Shown here: in pieces, positions 57,165 through 64,000 of the stretch | How the letters are laid out: each line of letters opens with the position of its first letter | How positions within the stretch are numbered: the first letter of the stretch is position 1 | Assembly (NCBI GenBank): GCA_022870705.1 | Contig: CP072107.1 | Location: 124,001-188,000, forward strand | DNA from: Oscillospiraceae bacterium CM | Lineage (GTDB): Bacteria; Bacillota; Clostridia; Oscillospirales; Oscillospiraceae | Length of the DNA stretch: 64,000 nt | Direction of reading: 5' to 3' | The notes under the pieces: model-generated | The model's input: only the letters and a program-made list of their open reading frames with translations | Database searches by the model: none | What the model was told of the DNA's origin: nothing | Translations under genes and position numbers: made by a program

Positions 57165-58598
57165 TTGAATAATAATGAATCCAATAACAGAAAATGGCTT
57201 GTTCTTGGCATCACGTCCGTCTCGACGTTTATGGCGACGCTGGACGGCAGCATTGTCAACATCGGCCTGCCCATCATGTCAAGCCAGCTGCATGTGTCAA
57301 TCGACGCGATTCAGTGGGTTGTAACGGCTTATTTCCTCACCATTGCCATCTTGCTCCTCGTTTGGGGTAAAATTGCCGATCTCTTCGGCAAGAAGAGCAT
57401 CTTCGCCGCCGGGTTTATTGTCTTTTCCATCGGCTCGGCATTTTGCAGCTTTTCAAGCACGCTGACGCTGCTTGTCATCTCCAGAGTCGTACAGGCCATC
57501 GGGGCGTCGGCTATGATGGCGCTTTCACAGGCCATCGTGACGGAGGCCTTCCCGCCGACAGAGCGCGGCAGGGCTCTCGGCTTCGTCGGAACGATGGTGG
57601 CGCTCGGCAGCCTCGTCGGGCCGAGCCTCGGGGGTATTCTCGTCGGCATGTTTGGCTGGCCATCCATCTTTTTAATCAATATTCCCATCGGGGTCTTCGG
57701 GTTCGCCGCGACGATTTTTATTATTCCGACGTCTGAAAACAAGCCATCGCCCGTGACGTTTGACGTCAGAGGTACGCTGCTATTCAGCTTTTCCCTGCTC
57801 GTATTATTTCTTGGGCTGCTTTTCGTTCAGGAAGGCCGCATCCCAACAATCTTGCTGATTCCAACCGTTTTGATAGCGGCATTTGGCCTATGGCTTTTTA
57901 TCCGGACGGAGCAGCGGGCAAAAAACCCCTTGCTGGATCTCGGCCTGTTCCGGTTGCACGAGTTTTCCTTTGGTTTAACGGCCGCTTATCTCGTTTTTAT
58001 CGCTATTAACGCCACAATGCTTTTTGTGCCGTTTTATCTGCAGGATGTTCTGAAGTTTGACCCGCTCAAGGCTGGGCTTGTTATTTCCGCCTATCCGCTG
58101 ACAATGGCGGTCGTCGCACCGCTCAGCGGCTGGCTGTCCGACCATATTTCTTACAGGCCGCTGACGGTGGCCGGAACTGTGATTTCTACGATCGCATTTC
58201 TGGTGCTTACAACACTGAATGCTTCAAGCAGTGTTCTTAAAATCGTTGTATTACTGATTTTTCTTGGGGCGGGGATGTCGATTTTTCAGTCGCCCAACAA
58301 TTCAAGCATTATGGGCTGCGTGCCGCGCGCGCAGCTTGGGATTGCGGGCGGGGCAAACGCACTGTTTCGTAACCTTGGCCTTGTCTCGGGGACGACATTT
58401 TCCGTTTTAATTTTCTCGTTCGTCACGAAACTTAATATCAACAACCTGACAGGCACCTTTGACGCAGGGGTGTTTGTGCACGGCCTGTCTGTCATTTTCC
58501 TTTTCAGCGCCGCTTGCACATTGGCAGCCGCCATCATCAGCTTAACGCGCGCCGTTCGCTGCCGCCTTGACGATCGAAGGCTTGATGATGCGGGCTAA
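57165..58598 (+). CDS. MFS transporter, DHA2 (EmrB/QacA) family
   Basis: 477 residues, 14 membrane helices, TTG start nine bases after GGAGG. Motif A-like GKIADLFGKKSIF, motif C-like GPSLGGILVG, and LDGSIVNIGLP in helix 1 with the acidic residue typical of DHA2 drug/H+ antiporters. Substrate unknown. Its TAA touches the stop of the convergent gtrA-like gene with no base between. Confidence 0.92.
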   Translation: MNNNESNNRKWLVLGITSVSTFMATLDGSIVNIGLPIMSSQLHVSIDAIQWVVTAYFLTIAILLLVWGKIADLFGKKSIFAAGFIVFSIGSAFCSFSSTLTLLVISRVVQAIGASAMMALSQAIVTEAFPPTERGRALGFVGTMVALGSLVGPSLGGILVGMFGWPSIFLINIPIGVFGFAATIFIIPTSENKPSPVTFDVRGTLLFSFSLLVLFLGLLFVQEGRIPTILLIPTVLIAAFGLWLFIRTEQRAKNPLLDLGLFRLHEFSFGLTAAYLVFIAINATMLFVPFYLQDVLKFDPLKAGLVISAYPLTMAVVAPLSGWLSDHISYRPLTVAGTVISTIAFLVLTTLNASSSVLKIVVLLIFLGAGMSIFQSPNNSSIMGCVPRAQLGIAGGANALFRNLGLVSGTTFSVLIFSFVTKLNINNLTGTFDAGVFVHGLSVIFLFSAACTLAAAIISLTRAVRCRLDDRRLDDAG

Positions 58599-59066
58599 CT
58601 AGGAAGGCGCACCGCCCGTGCCTGGGGCAAATCCCGGCCTGTCGCGGTAGATGCCAAGCTTTCGGGCAAAGAAATTGACGAACAGCATCATAGCGGTGAC
58701 GAGGACTTTGGATGGCATGGCACGCATATGAAAGATATCGGTAAACAAATCTAATAACAGAATATTCAAGACGCAGCCGACAGCGCTGACGAGATAGATG
58801 AGCGCCGTTTCCTTTGCGGCGTTGACGGCCCGGTTTGTGCTATGGCCGACGACGCGTGCGTGCCGAAAGGTCAGAACACGGCCGAGAAGCATGTTGACGA
58901 GAGTTGAGATAACATAGGCGACAGCAAGCCCGACGTTCTGATGCCATTTCAGAGGGTAGACGAAATACCAAAAGAGCGCCCATTCCACGACGGTTGCGGT
59001 ACCGCCGACGATCGTGTAGCTTAAAAATTGGCGTAGCGCTGTATTGCCAAGCAGTTTTCGCAGCAT
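58599..59066 (-). CDS. GtrA family membrane protein
   Basis: 155 residues, four membrane helices. LLGNTALRQFLSYTIVGGTATVVEWALFW and the C-terminal VNFFARKLGIY are GtrA signatures. These proteins help present lipid-linked sugars to glycosyltransferases. Downstream of the GT39 gene with a 23-base gap and AGGAG site, so probably its partner. Confidence 0.92.
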   Translation of the reverse strand: MLRKLLGNTALRQFLSYTIVGGTATVVEWALFWYFVYPLKWHQNVGLAVAYVISTLVNMLLGRVLTFRHARVVGHSTNRAVNAAKETALIYLVSAVGCVLNILLLDLFTDIFHMRAMPSKVLVTAMMLFVNFFARKLGIYRDRPGFAPGTGGAPS

Positions 59067-59089
59067 ATGATGTTTCTCCTCGCAGGCGC

Positions 59090-61243
59090 TCAGCCAAACA
59101 GGTAGAGGGCTGCGCCGGAAATGCCGGTTGATGTTTTGTCGTCTGTCGCCTGTTGTGTTGACCCCAGATATAAAGAGGCGTCGATCAGTGTTGCGTTTTC
59201 TTTCACGTATGAGGTGAGCTCGGAATTACCGCCTGATTGGCCGGTTATCAGGAAATAGGTGACCTTGCCCTCCGCGACAAGCGCTTTGAGGCTCTCAAGC
59301 GTCATGGCGTTATCCGACCCCAGAAATCCGCCGTAGGCGACGGCCGGAAGGCCGGTGTCGACGATGAACTGCGCAACGTCATTTGCCCGCTGTGAGACGA
59401 CTAGATAGGTGCCTTCTTTGTAGTGCGCAACGAGATACGCTTCAAGCGACCGAGTCCCGCTGTCCCCCGTTGTCAGCACCTCCTGATTGGGCGTCATGCC
59501 GCGGATTTCCGCTGTTGAAGCGAGCTCCGGCCCGGCGTACGGCAGCGTTGAATTCTGCTCCACGTAGAGAACGACTGTAAGCGACCAGTAAAACGGCGCG
59601 ACAAGCAGCGACAGGAGCGTCAGGCCGCCGGAAATGACGGCAAGCAGCTTCTGCGGCCGGATAGCATGAGCAGCCATCACAATTGCAGCCCCCGCGGCCG
59701 GGACAAGCATCATCGGGACAAGCCATGTTCTGACAGCCTCATAGCGCCAGACAAATATGATTTCAAGCGCAAATGTGGCGAGGAGAGAAATCGGTAGCAG
59801 CAGCTGCTTCCAGCCCCGTTTTTCCCGGAAGGCGCGCACCATTTCCGGCAGCCCGATTCCAACAAGCCCGGCAACGCCCGGCGCGACCATGCAGAGGTAA
59901 TACCGGTGCCAGAACCCGGCGAAGCTGAAAAACACGACCATCGTCATGAGCCAAATGATCCAGAAAACGAGCATGGCCTGTTTTGCCGTCAACTGTTTTA
60001 CATTAAATTTGCCAAGTTTTGCGAGAATGCAGAACAGGGTGAGGACAATAAGCCACGAGGCCTGCCCGTAAAGGCTTGTGCTCCACAGGCGCAGAACGCC
60101 GGGCGTGCCGATTTCATTGCCGCCGCCGCCCATGGGGATGCCATTCACAGAATTATGGCCGTTTAGCTGTCCTTCAAAACCATCCGGCGGTATTTGGCTG
60201 TTGCCGTCGGCTTGGGAAGTGCCTGCGACACTCGTGCCATTGGCGTTTTGCCCGGCGTTGCCTGCTGCTGTTGTGTCACGAAGCGTCGCGCCTGACTGGG
60301 TATTGGGTAAATTACCGTTCAAAGCGCTGCCGGGGCTGCCGTTCGGCCCGTTTATGGCGCCTTGCGGGCGCTGAACAGCGCCGTCATCGCCACCAAAAGC
60401 ACCGGAAGGACGGCTGCCGCCGCCTGAGCCAAAAAGCCGTTCGGTGCCGTTATGCCCGATAATCAGTTCAACAACGGTGTTGTTCGTGGAGCTGCCGACA
60501 TAGGGGCGTTCGCCTGCCGGGGTGAGATCAACGGCCAGGACCCAGGCAAAAGAGATTACTGCCATAATGACCAGACTGATAACGCCCGCGGCGAGACGTT
60601 TCAAAAACTTCTCTTTGGCGAAGACGAGATAGACAATGACGACGGCGGGGAGAATCATATAGGCTTGCAACATTTTAATATTAAACCCCAGACCGACAAA
60701 AACGGCGCAGATAAACAGAAATCGCCACTTCGACGTATCGATCGCCTTAAACAAAAACCAGACGGCGACGAGCAGGACAAAGATGAGCTGCATGTCCATC
60801 GTGTTGTTCCGGGCCGCGACGACGACGGCGGGGGTCAGCGCGAAAACGAGCGCCGCGATGAGACCGGACACCCGCCCGAAATATTTTTTTATCAGGGCGT
60901 ACAGGAGCAGGCTGCTGCCGGTGGCTGACAGCGCCTGCGGCAGAAGCATCGCCCAGCCGTGATAGCCGAAAATGAGAACAAAAACGGCTTGCACCCAAAG
61001 CCCAAGCGGCGGCTTGTCGACCGAAACGAGCCCGGCCGGGTCAAACGACACAAAAAAGAAGTTTTTAAAGTTCTCCGTCATGCTTTTGATGGCCGCGGCA
61101 TAATAAGCGTTGCCGTAGCCGACTTTGGAAATGGCATAAAAATTCAGCCCGAAGGACAGCAGGGCGATAAGCGCCAACGCGAGCAGATGCCAGTTTTTCT
61201 TTAGAAATGCCGGAAAGCTGTTGTTTTGCGACAGTAAAGTCAT
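59090..61243 (-). CDS. GT39/ArnT-like membrane glycosyltransferase (YkcB-type)
   Basis: 717 residues, about 12 membrane helices. N-terminal GYGNAYYAAAIKSM and SVDKPPLGLW correspond to the acidic external-loop motifs of the PMT/ArnT fold, and RNNTMDMQL follows. Residues about 275-365 are an external glycine/asparagine/serine-rich insert of low complexity, as seen in YkcB relatives. It should transfer a sugar from a polyprenyl phosphate carrier outside the membrane; acceptor unknown. Divergent from a two-component system, as in the ykoGH-ykoST locus of Bacillus. Confidence 0.9.
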   Translation of the reverse strand: MTLLSQNNSFPAFLKKNWHLLALALIALLSFGLNFYAISKVGYGNAYYAAAIKSMTENFKNFFFVSFDPAGLVSVDKPPLGLWVQAVFVLIFGYHGWAMLLPQALSATGSSLLLYALIKKYFGRVSGLIAALVFALTPAVVVAARNNTMDMQLIFVLLVAVWFLFKAIDTSKWRFLFICAVFVGLGFNIKMLQAYMILPAVVIVYLVFAKEKFLKRLAAGVISLVIMAVISFAWVLAVDLTPAGERPYVGSSTNNTVVELIIGHNGTERLFGSGGGSRPSGAFGGDDGAVQRPQGAINGPNGSPGSALNGNLPNTQSGATLRDTTAAGNAGQNANGTSVAGTSQADGNSQIPPDGFEGQLNGHNSVNGIPMGGGGNEIGTPGVLRLWSTSLYGQASWLIVLTLFCILAKLGKFNVKQLTAKQAMLVFWIIWLMTMVVFFSFAGFWHRYYLCMVAPGVAGLVGIGLPEMVRAFREKRGWKQLLLPISLLATFALEIIFVWRYEAVRTWLVPMMLVPAAGAAIVMAAHAIRPQKLLAVISGGLTLLSLLVAPFYWSLTVVLYVEQNSTLPYAGPELASTAEIRGMTPNQEVLTTGDSGTRSLEAYLVAHYKEGTYLVVSQRANDVAQFIVDTGLPAVAYGGFLGSDNAMTLESLKALVAEGKVTYFLITGQSGGNSELTSYVKENATLIDASLYLGSTQQATDDKTSTGISGAALYLFG

Positions 61244-61268
61244 CGTGTCAGCACCCCTTTACGTGATG

Positions 61269-61296
61269 AGCGTATTATGGTGCACGTCTGTGTAAA
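61269..61296 (-). promoter_or_regulatory. Possible promoter of the GT39-gtrA operon
   Basis: Minus strand TTTACA (61291-61296), 16-bp spacer, TACGCT (61269-61274). The -10 is weak, consistent with activation by the divergent regulator. Confidence 0.4.
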
Positions 61297-61476
61297 CACC
61301 ATGGAAACCGGCTGAAATATTTGTGAAGGCCGTCGTGGCCGCTTTTGCGCGGCGGCTTTCTTGACGCCGGTGATGCCAGCAGGCGGCAGCGAATTTCATC
61401 TGACTTCCGCAGGGGTATCACACGGCCCACACATGAGAAGCGTATCGTGGGCACAAGCGCAGAAAAGAGGGGTTTT

Positions 61477-62160
61477 ATGGCGCATATTCTCATTGTGGAT
61501 GATGAAAAGAAAATTCGGGAAGGGCTCCGTGAATACGCCGAGTTTGAAAATCACACCGTTGTCGAGGCTGTTGACGGGATGGAAGCTGTTCGCCTGTGCC
61601 GGGAGCAGGATTTCGACCTTGCGATCATGGACGTGATGATGCCGAAGCTTGACGGGTTTTCAGCCTGTAAGGAAATCAGGAAATATAAAGACATACCGGT
61701 GCTGATGCTGTCGGCCAGGGGCGAGGAATACGATAAGCTCTTCGGCTTTGAGGTCGGCATCGACGACTATGTCGTTAAGCCGTTTTCACCAAAGGAGGTT
61801 ATGGCGCGCGTTCATGTGATCATCACGCGCCGTCAGGGATATCAGGAACAGCCCGGCGTTGAGAAGGTGATAATTAAGGGCTTGGAGATCGATTTTTCTG
61901 GCCGCTGCGTCCTCGTCGATCGGAAGAAAGCGGAGCTGACGCCGAAGGAAACCGATCTGCTTTTCTTTCTCGTGCGCAACAGGAACATAGCCCTGTCCAG
62001 GGAAAAGCTGTTGACCGAGGTTTGGGGATACGACTATTATGGAGACGATCGGACGGTAGATTCGCATATCAAAATGCTTCGATCCAGTTTGGGGCCGTAT
62101 AAGGACTTCATCGTCACGCTGCGCGGCGTCGGCTACAAATTTGAGGCAGACGAGCGATGA
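61477..62160 (+). CDS. Response regulator, OmpR family
   Basis: 227 residues from ATG 61477 with GAGGGG site; the longer frame has no site. Receiver with phospho-acceptor D52 in LAIMDVMMPKLDG and DDYVVKPFSPKEVMARV; winged helix with ELTPKETDLLFFLVRNRNIALSREKLL. Overlaps the kinase gene by four bases (ATGA). Likely target is the divergent GT39-gtrA operon. Confidence 0.93.
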   Translation: MAHILIVDDEKKIREGLREYAEFENHTVVEAVDGMEAVRLCREQDFDLAIMDVMMPKLDGFSACKEIRKYKDIPVLMLSARGEEYDKLFGFEVGIDDYVVKPFSPKEVMARVHVIITRRQGYQEQPGVEKVIIKGLEIDFSGRCVLVDRKKAELTPKETDLLFFLVRNRNIALSREKLLTEVWGYDYYGDDRTVDSHIKMLRSSLGPYKDFIVTLRGVGYKFEADER

Positions 62161-63581
62161 GACGATTTGAAAAAGGGAAGGCCGGAAGCCTTCGCGTTCG
62201 GATTTGGGGCTATTTCATCGTTTTTACGGCCGTCATTATGACGGCGCTATGGCTATTGCAAATCGTCTTTTTAAACAGCTTTTACACGCAGACGAAGCTG
62301 AAGGAGCTGCAAAAAGCGGCGGAGGATATTGCATCGGCCGATGCCGCCGGGGAGCTGGCCGTCGCGCTCGGCGGGCAGTATTTTGCCGCCGGGATATCGG
62401 TCCGTTTTTTTGATGAAAACGGTATGATGAAATATACCATGAACAAGCCCGCTGAAATCCCGCTGCGGGATGAATTGAGTGTCACCGACTTTGTAACAAG
62501 GCTTAAAAACAGTACTGACGGCAAACAATCGTATATCGAGAATCTGCCGCACGGGAATGGGAAGCTTCTGTACTATGGCATCATACTGCCCGGTCAGTCC
62601 GGCGCGGGCAAATATCTCGTTGTCAGCGCGCAGATTAATTTAGACGATTCCCCGGCAGCCCTTCTACAGGTGCAGCTGTTCATTGTGCTGGCCGCGGCGC
62701 TTGCTTTATCAGCCGTTATTTCCCTGCTGATTGCCTCTCGCCTGTCGCGGCCGATTTCAAACCTGACGAAAAGTGCCGAACAGCTGGCCGGAGGTGACTA
62801 CGGCGTGACGTTTGAAGGCGGCAGTTATGCGGAGATTAACCAGCTGGCGGGGGCGCTTAATTACGCGACGAAGGAGCTTTCAAAAACAAATACCCTGCAG
62901 CGGGAGCTTATCGCCAACGTCTCTCATGACCTGCGCACGCCGCTGACAATGGTGAAAATGTACGCCGAGCTCATCCGTGATGTCTCCGGCGACAAGCCTG
63001 AGAAGCGGCATGCTCATACAGAGGTCATCATTGAAGAGGCAGACAGGCTTAGTGCCCTGATTTCGGATATTCTCGACCTGTCAAAAATCCAGTCGGGCGC
63101 GGAGACAACGGTCCGAACAACATTTGACCTTTGCGATAAGGTTTCTGTCATTTTAAATCGTTTCAAGGCGCTCTCTGAACGGGATGGATATGTGTTTGAC
63201 TGCAACTGCACGGACAGCTGTGCCGTTTGCGCCGACGAGCGCCAGATTGAGCAAGCCGTCTACAATTTGATAGGTAACGCCGTCAACTATTCAGGCGACG
63301 ACAAAAAGATCACAATCCGCGTTTCCACACACGGCGGCAAAGCCCGCTTCGAGGTTCAGGACACGGGGCCGGGGATCCCGGAGGCAGAGCGGCAGCACAT
63401 CTGGGAGCGCTATTACCGGGGTGACAAAACGCACAAGCGCGGAATTGCCGGAACGGGCCTTGGCCTGTCGATCGTCAAGGGTATCCTCACGGCGCACAAC
63501 GCCGCGTTCGGCGTTATCAGTGATGTCGGGAGTGGCAGTACATTCTGGTTTGAGCTGGACGCGGTTGAGCCGGAAAATTAA
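62157..63581 (+). CDS. Sensor histidine kinase with HAMP domain
   Basis: 474 residues. Membrane helices near 15-38 and 175-197 enclose an external sensor domain. HAMP (SRLSRPISNLTKSAEQLAGGDY) follows, then HisKA with H257 in NVSHDLRTPLTMVKMYAEL, N box NLIGNAVNYSGDDK, and G boxes DTGPGIPEAE and GTGLGLSIVKG. Co-translated with the regulator. Confidence 0.93.
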   Translation: MRRFEKGKAGSLRVRIWGYFIVFTAVIMTALWLLQIVFLNSFYTQTKLKELQKAAEDIASADAAGELAVALGGQYFAAGISVRFFDENGMMKYTMNKPAEIPLRDELSVTDFVTRLKNSTDGKQSYIENLPHGNGKLLYYGIILPGQSGAGKYLVVSAQINLDDSPAALLQVQLFIVLAAALALSAVISLLIASRLSRPISNLTKSAEQLAGGDYGVTFEGGSYAEINQLAGALNYATKELSKTNTLQRELIANVSHDLRTPLTMVKMYAELIRDVSGDKPEKRHAHTEVIIEEADRLSALISDILDLSKIQSGAETTVRTTFDLCDKVSVILNRFKALSERDGYVFDCNCTDSCAVCADERQIEQAVYNLIGNAVNYSGDDKKITIRVSTHGGKARFEVQDTGPGIPEAERQHIWERYYRGDKTHKRGIAGTGLGLSIVKGILTAHNAAFGVISDVGSGSTFWFELDAVEPEN

Positions 63582-63596
63582 TGTTAAGGAATAGCG

Positions 63597-63634
63597 AACC
63601 CGGCTTCGTGTGAAAAACACAAAGCCGGGTTTCT
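63597..63634. terminator. Terminator between the kinase and the last gene
   Basis: AACCCGGCTT / AAGCCGGGTT (63597-63606, 63622-63631) with inner GTGT/ACAC pairing. It lies between convergent genes. Confidence 0.85.
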
Positions 63635-63682
63635 GAATTCCGGTATGAAAACGGCGGTTAAATTGATGCGTCTTCAGCATCT

Positions 63683-64000
63683 TCAAAGAGAGAGAATTGA
63701 CGTGATTTTTTCCTCAACAACGAAGGCGTCAAATTTTGAAATGCCGAGGTCATAAACATCGGCAGCTGCGTGAACAAACTTAAAATAATCACAGTTGCCG
63801 GCGCGCTCACCGATGCCGCGGATCGTCGTGTCGATAAACGCAGCGCCAGCCGCGGCCCCCGTCAGCGTATTGGCAACAGCCATGCCGAGGTCATTGTGCG
63901 CGTGAAATTCAACGTCAATGCCCGTTGCGGTAATGAGCTCTTTAACGGCCTGAAAAGCCCCGGAAGGGGAGAGGACGCCGACGGTATCGGCAAAGCGGAT
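63683..64000 (-). CDS. Homocitrate/isopropylmalate synthase family protein (5' part outside window)
   Basis: The last 105 codons of a gene that continues beyond the window edge. RFADTVGVLSPSG, the metal-ligand motif EFHAHNDLGMAVANTL and TTIRGIGERAGNCD are the C-terminal side of the HMGL-like TIM barrel. The protein ends soon after the barrel, without the LeuA regulatory domain, which favours a short NifV-alpha-like or homocitrate-synthase-like protein. Substrate cannot be fixed from this part. Confidence 0.85.
   Translation of the reverse strand: MRFADTVGVLSPSGAFQAVKELITATGIDVEFHAHNDLGMAVANTLTGAAAGAAFIDTTIRGIGERAGNCDYFKFVHAAADVYDLGISKFDAFVVEEKITSILSL

Overview
The window looks like a chromosomal segment of a Gram-positive, spore-forming member of the Clostridia, probably Oscillospirales/Oscillospiraceae-like. 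The signs are a complete Firmicutes-order S10-spc-alpha ribosomal gene cluster, zinc-type S14, S4, L36 and adenylate kinase, a SpoVT-like sporulation regulator next to it, an SLH-domain L,D-transpeptidase, a long-form hibernation factor, archaeal-type ProS, an activator/dehydratase pair typical of anaerobes, and an iron-sulfur fumarase subunit. The species call is inference. I found no rRNA, tRNA, CRISPR array or intact insertion sequence.

Layout. 1-4.5 kb: end of a surface-polysaccharide cluster (pyruvyl transferase, radical SAM protein, flippase) and a DedA protein. 4.5-9 kb: thioesterase, cysteine synthase, SLH/YkuD wall enzyme, small membrane protein behind a very long hairpin. 9-16.3 kb (minus strand): uvrA and a two-gene 2-hydroxyacyl-CoA dehydratase/activase system. 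16.5-32 kb: pyrE-radC-inositol phosphatase-uvrB, a cyclic-nucleotide-domain/DUF2225 protein, proS, dus, an ECF sigma/anti-sigma pair, degV, ychF, an acyltransferase-like membrane protein and a FeoA-FeoB fusion. 32-48.4 kb: about 30 ribosomal and related genes (rpsJ to rplQ, with secY, adk, map, infA, rpoA), closed by two terminators. 48.5-51.4 kb: spoVT and a PhoP/PhoR-type two-component system with a Pho-box-like direct repeat upstream. 51.4-54.7 kb: TipA-type MerR regulator, hpf, a lone fumarase alpha subunit and endonuclease IV. 54.7-55.8 kb: an AT-rich patch of very small genes, including an unlisted Arc-like ribbon-helix-helix repressor facing a 50-residue protein across repeated TGCGTCA motifs. 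55.8-63.6 kb: WYL regulator, coiled-coil protein, DHA2 transporter, GtrA and GT39 glycosyltransferase, and a divergent two-component system. The window ends in the 3' part of a homocitrate/isopropylmalate synthase family gene.

How the genes fit together. Most of the window is housekeeping: translation, DNA repair (UvrA, UvrB, Nfo, RadC), nucleotide synthesis and iron uptake. Surface biology recurs in the polysaccharide cluster, the SLH-anchored wall enzyme and the GT39/GtrA pair. Several untranslated stretches are more structured than spacing alone needs: ahead of rpsJ, between rpsJ and rplC, between rpsN and rpsH, ahead of rpmJ, ahead of degV, and ahead of the small membrane protein at 8631. 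These, with the small ribbon-helix-helix locus, are the best candidates for undescribed biology. Several gene starts were moved inward from the longest open frame on the evidence of ribosome binding sites, promoters or terminators lying inside the longer frame.
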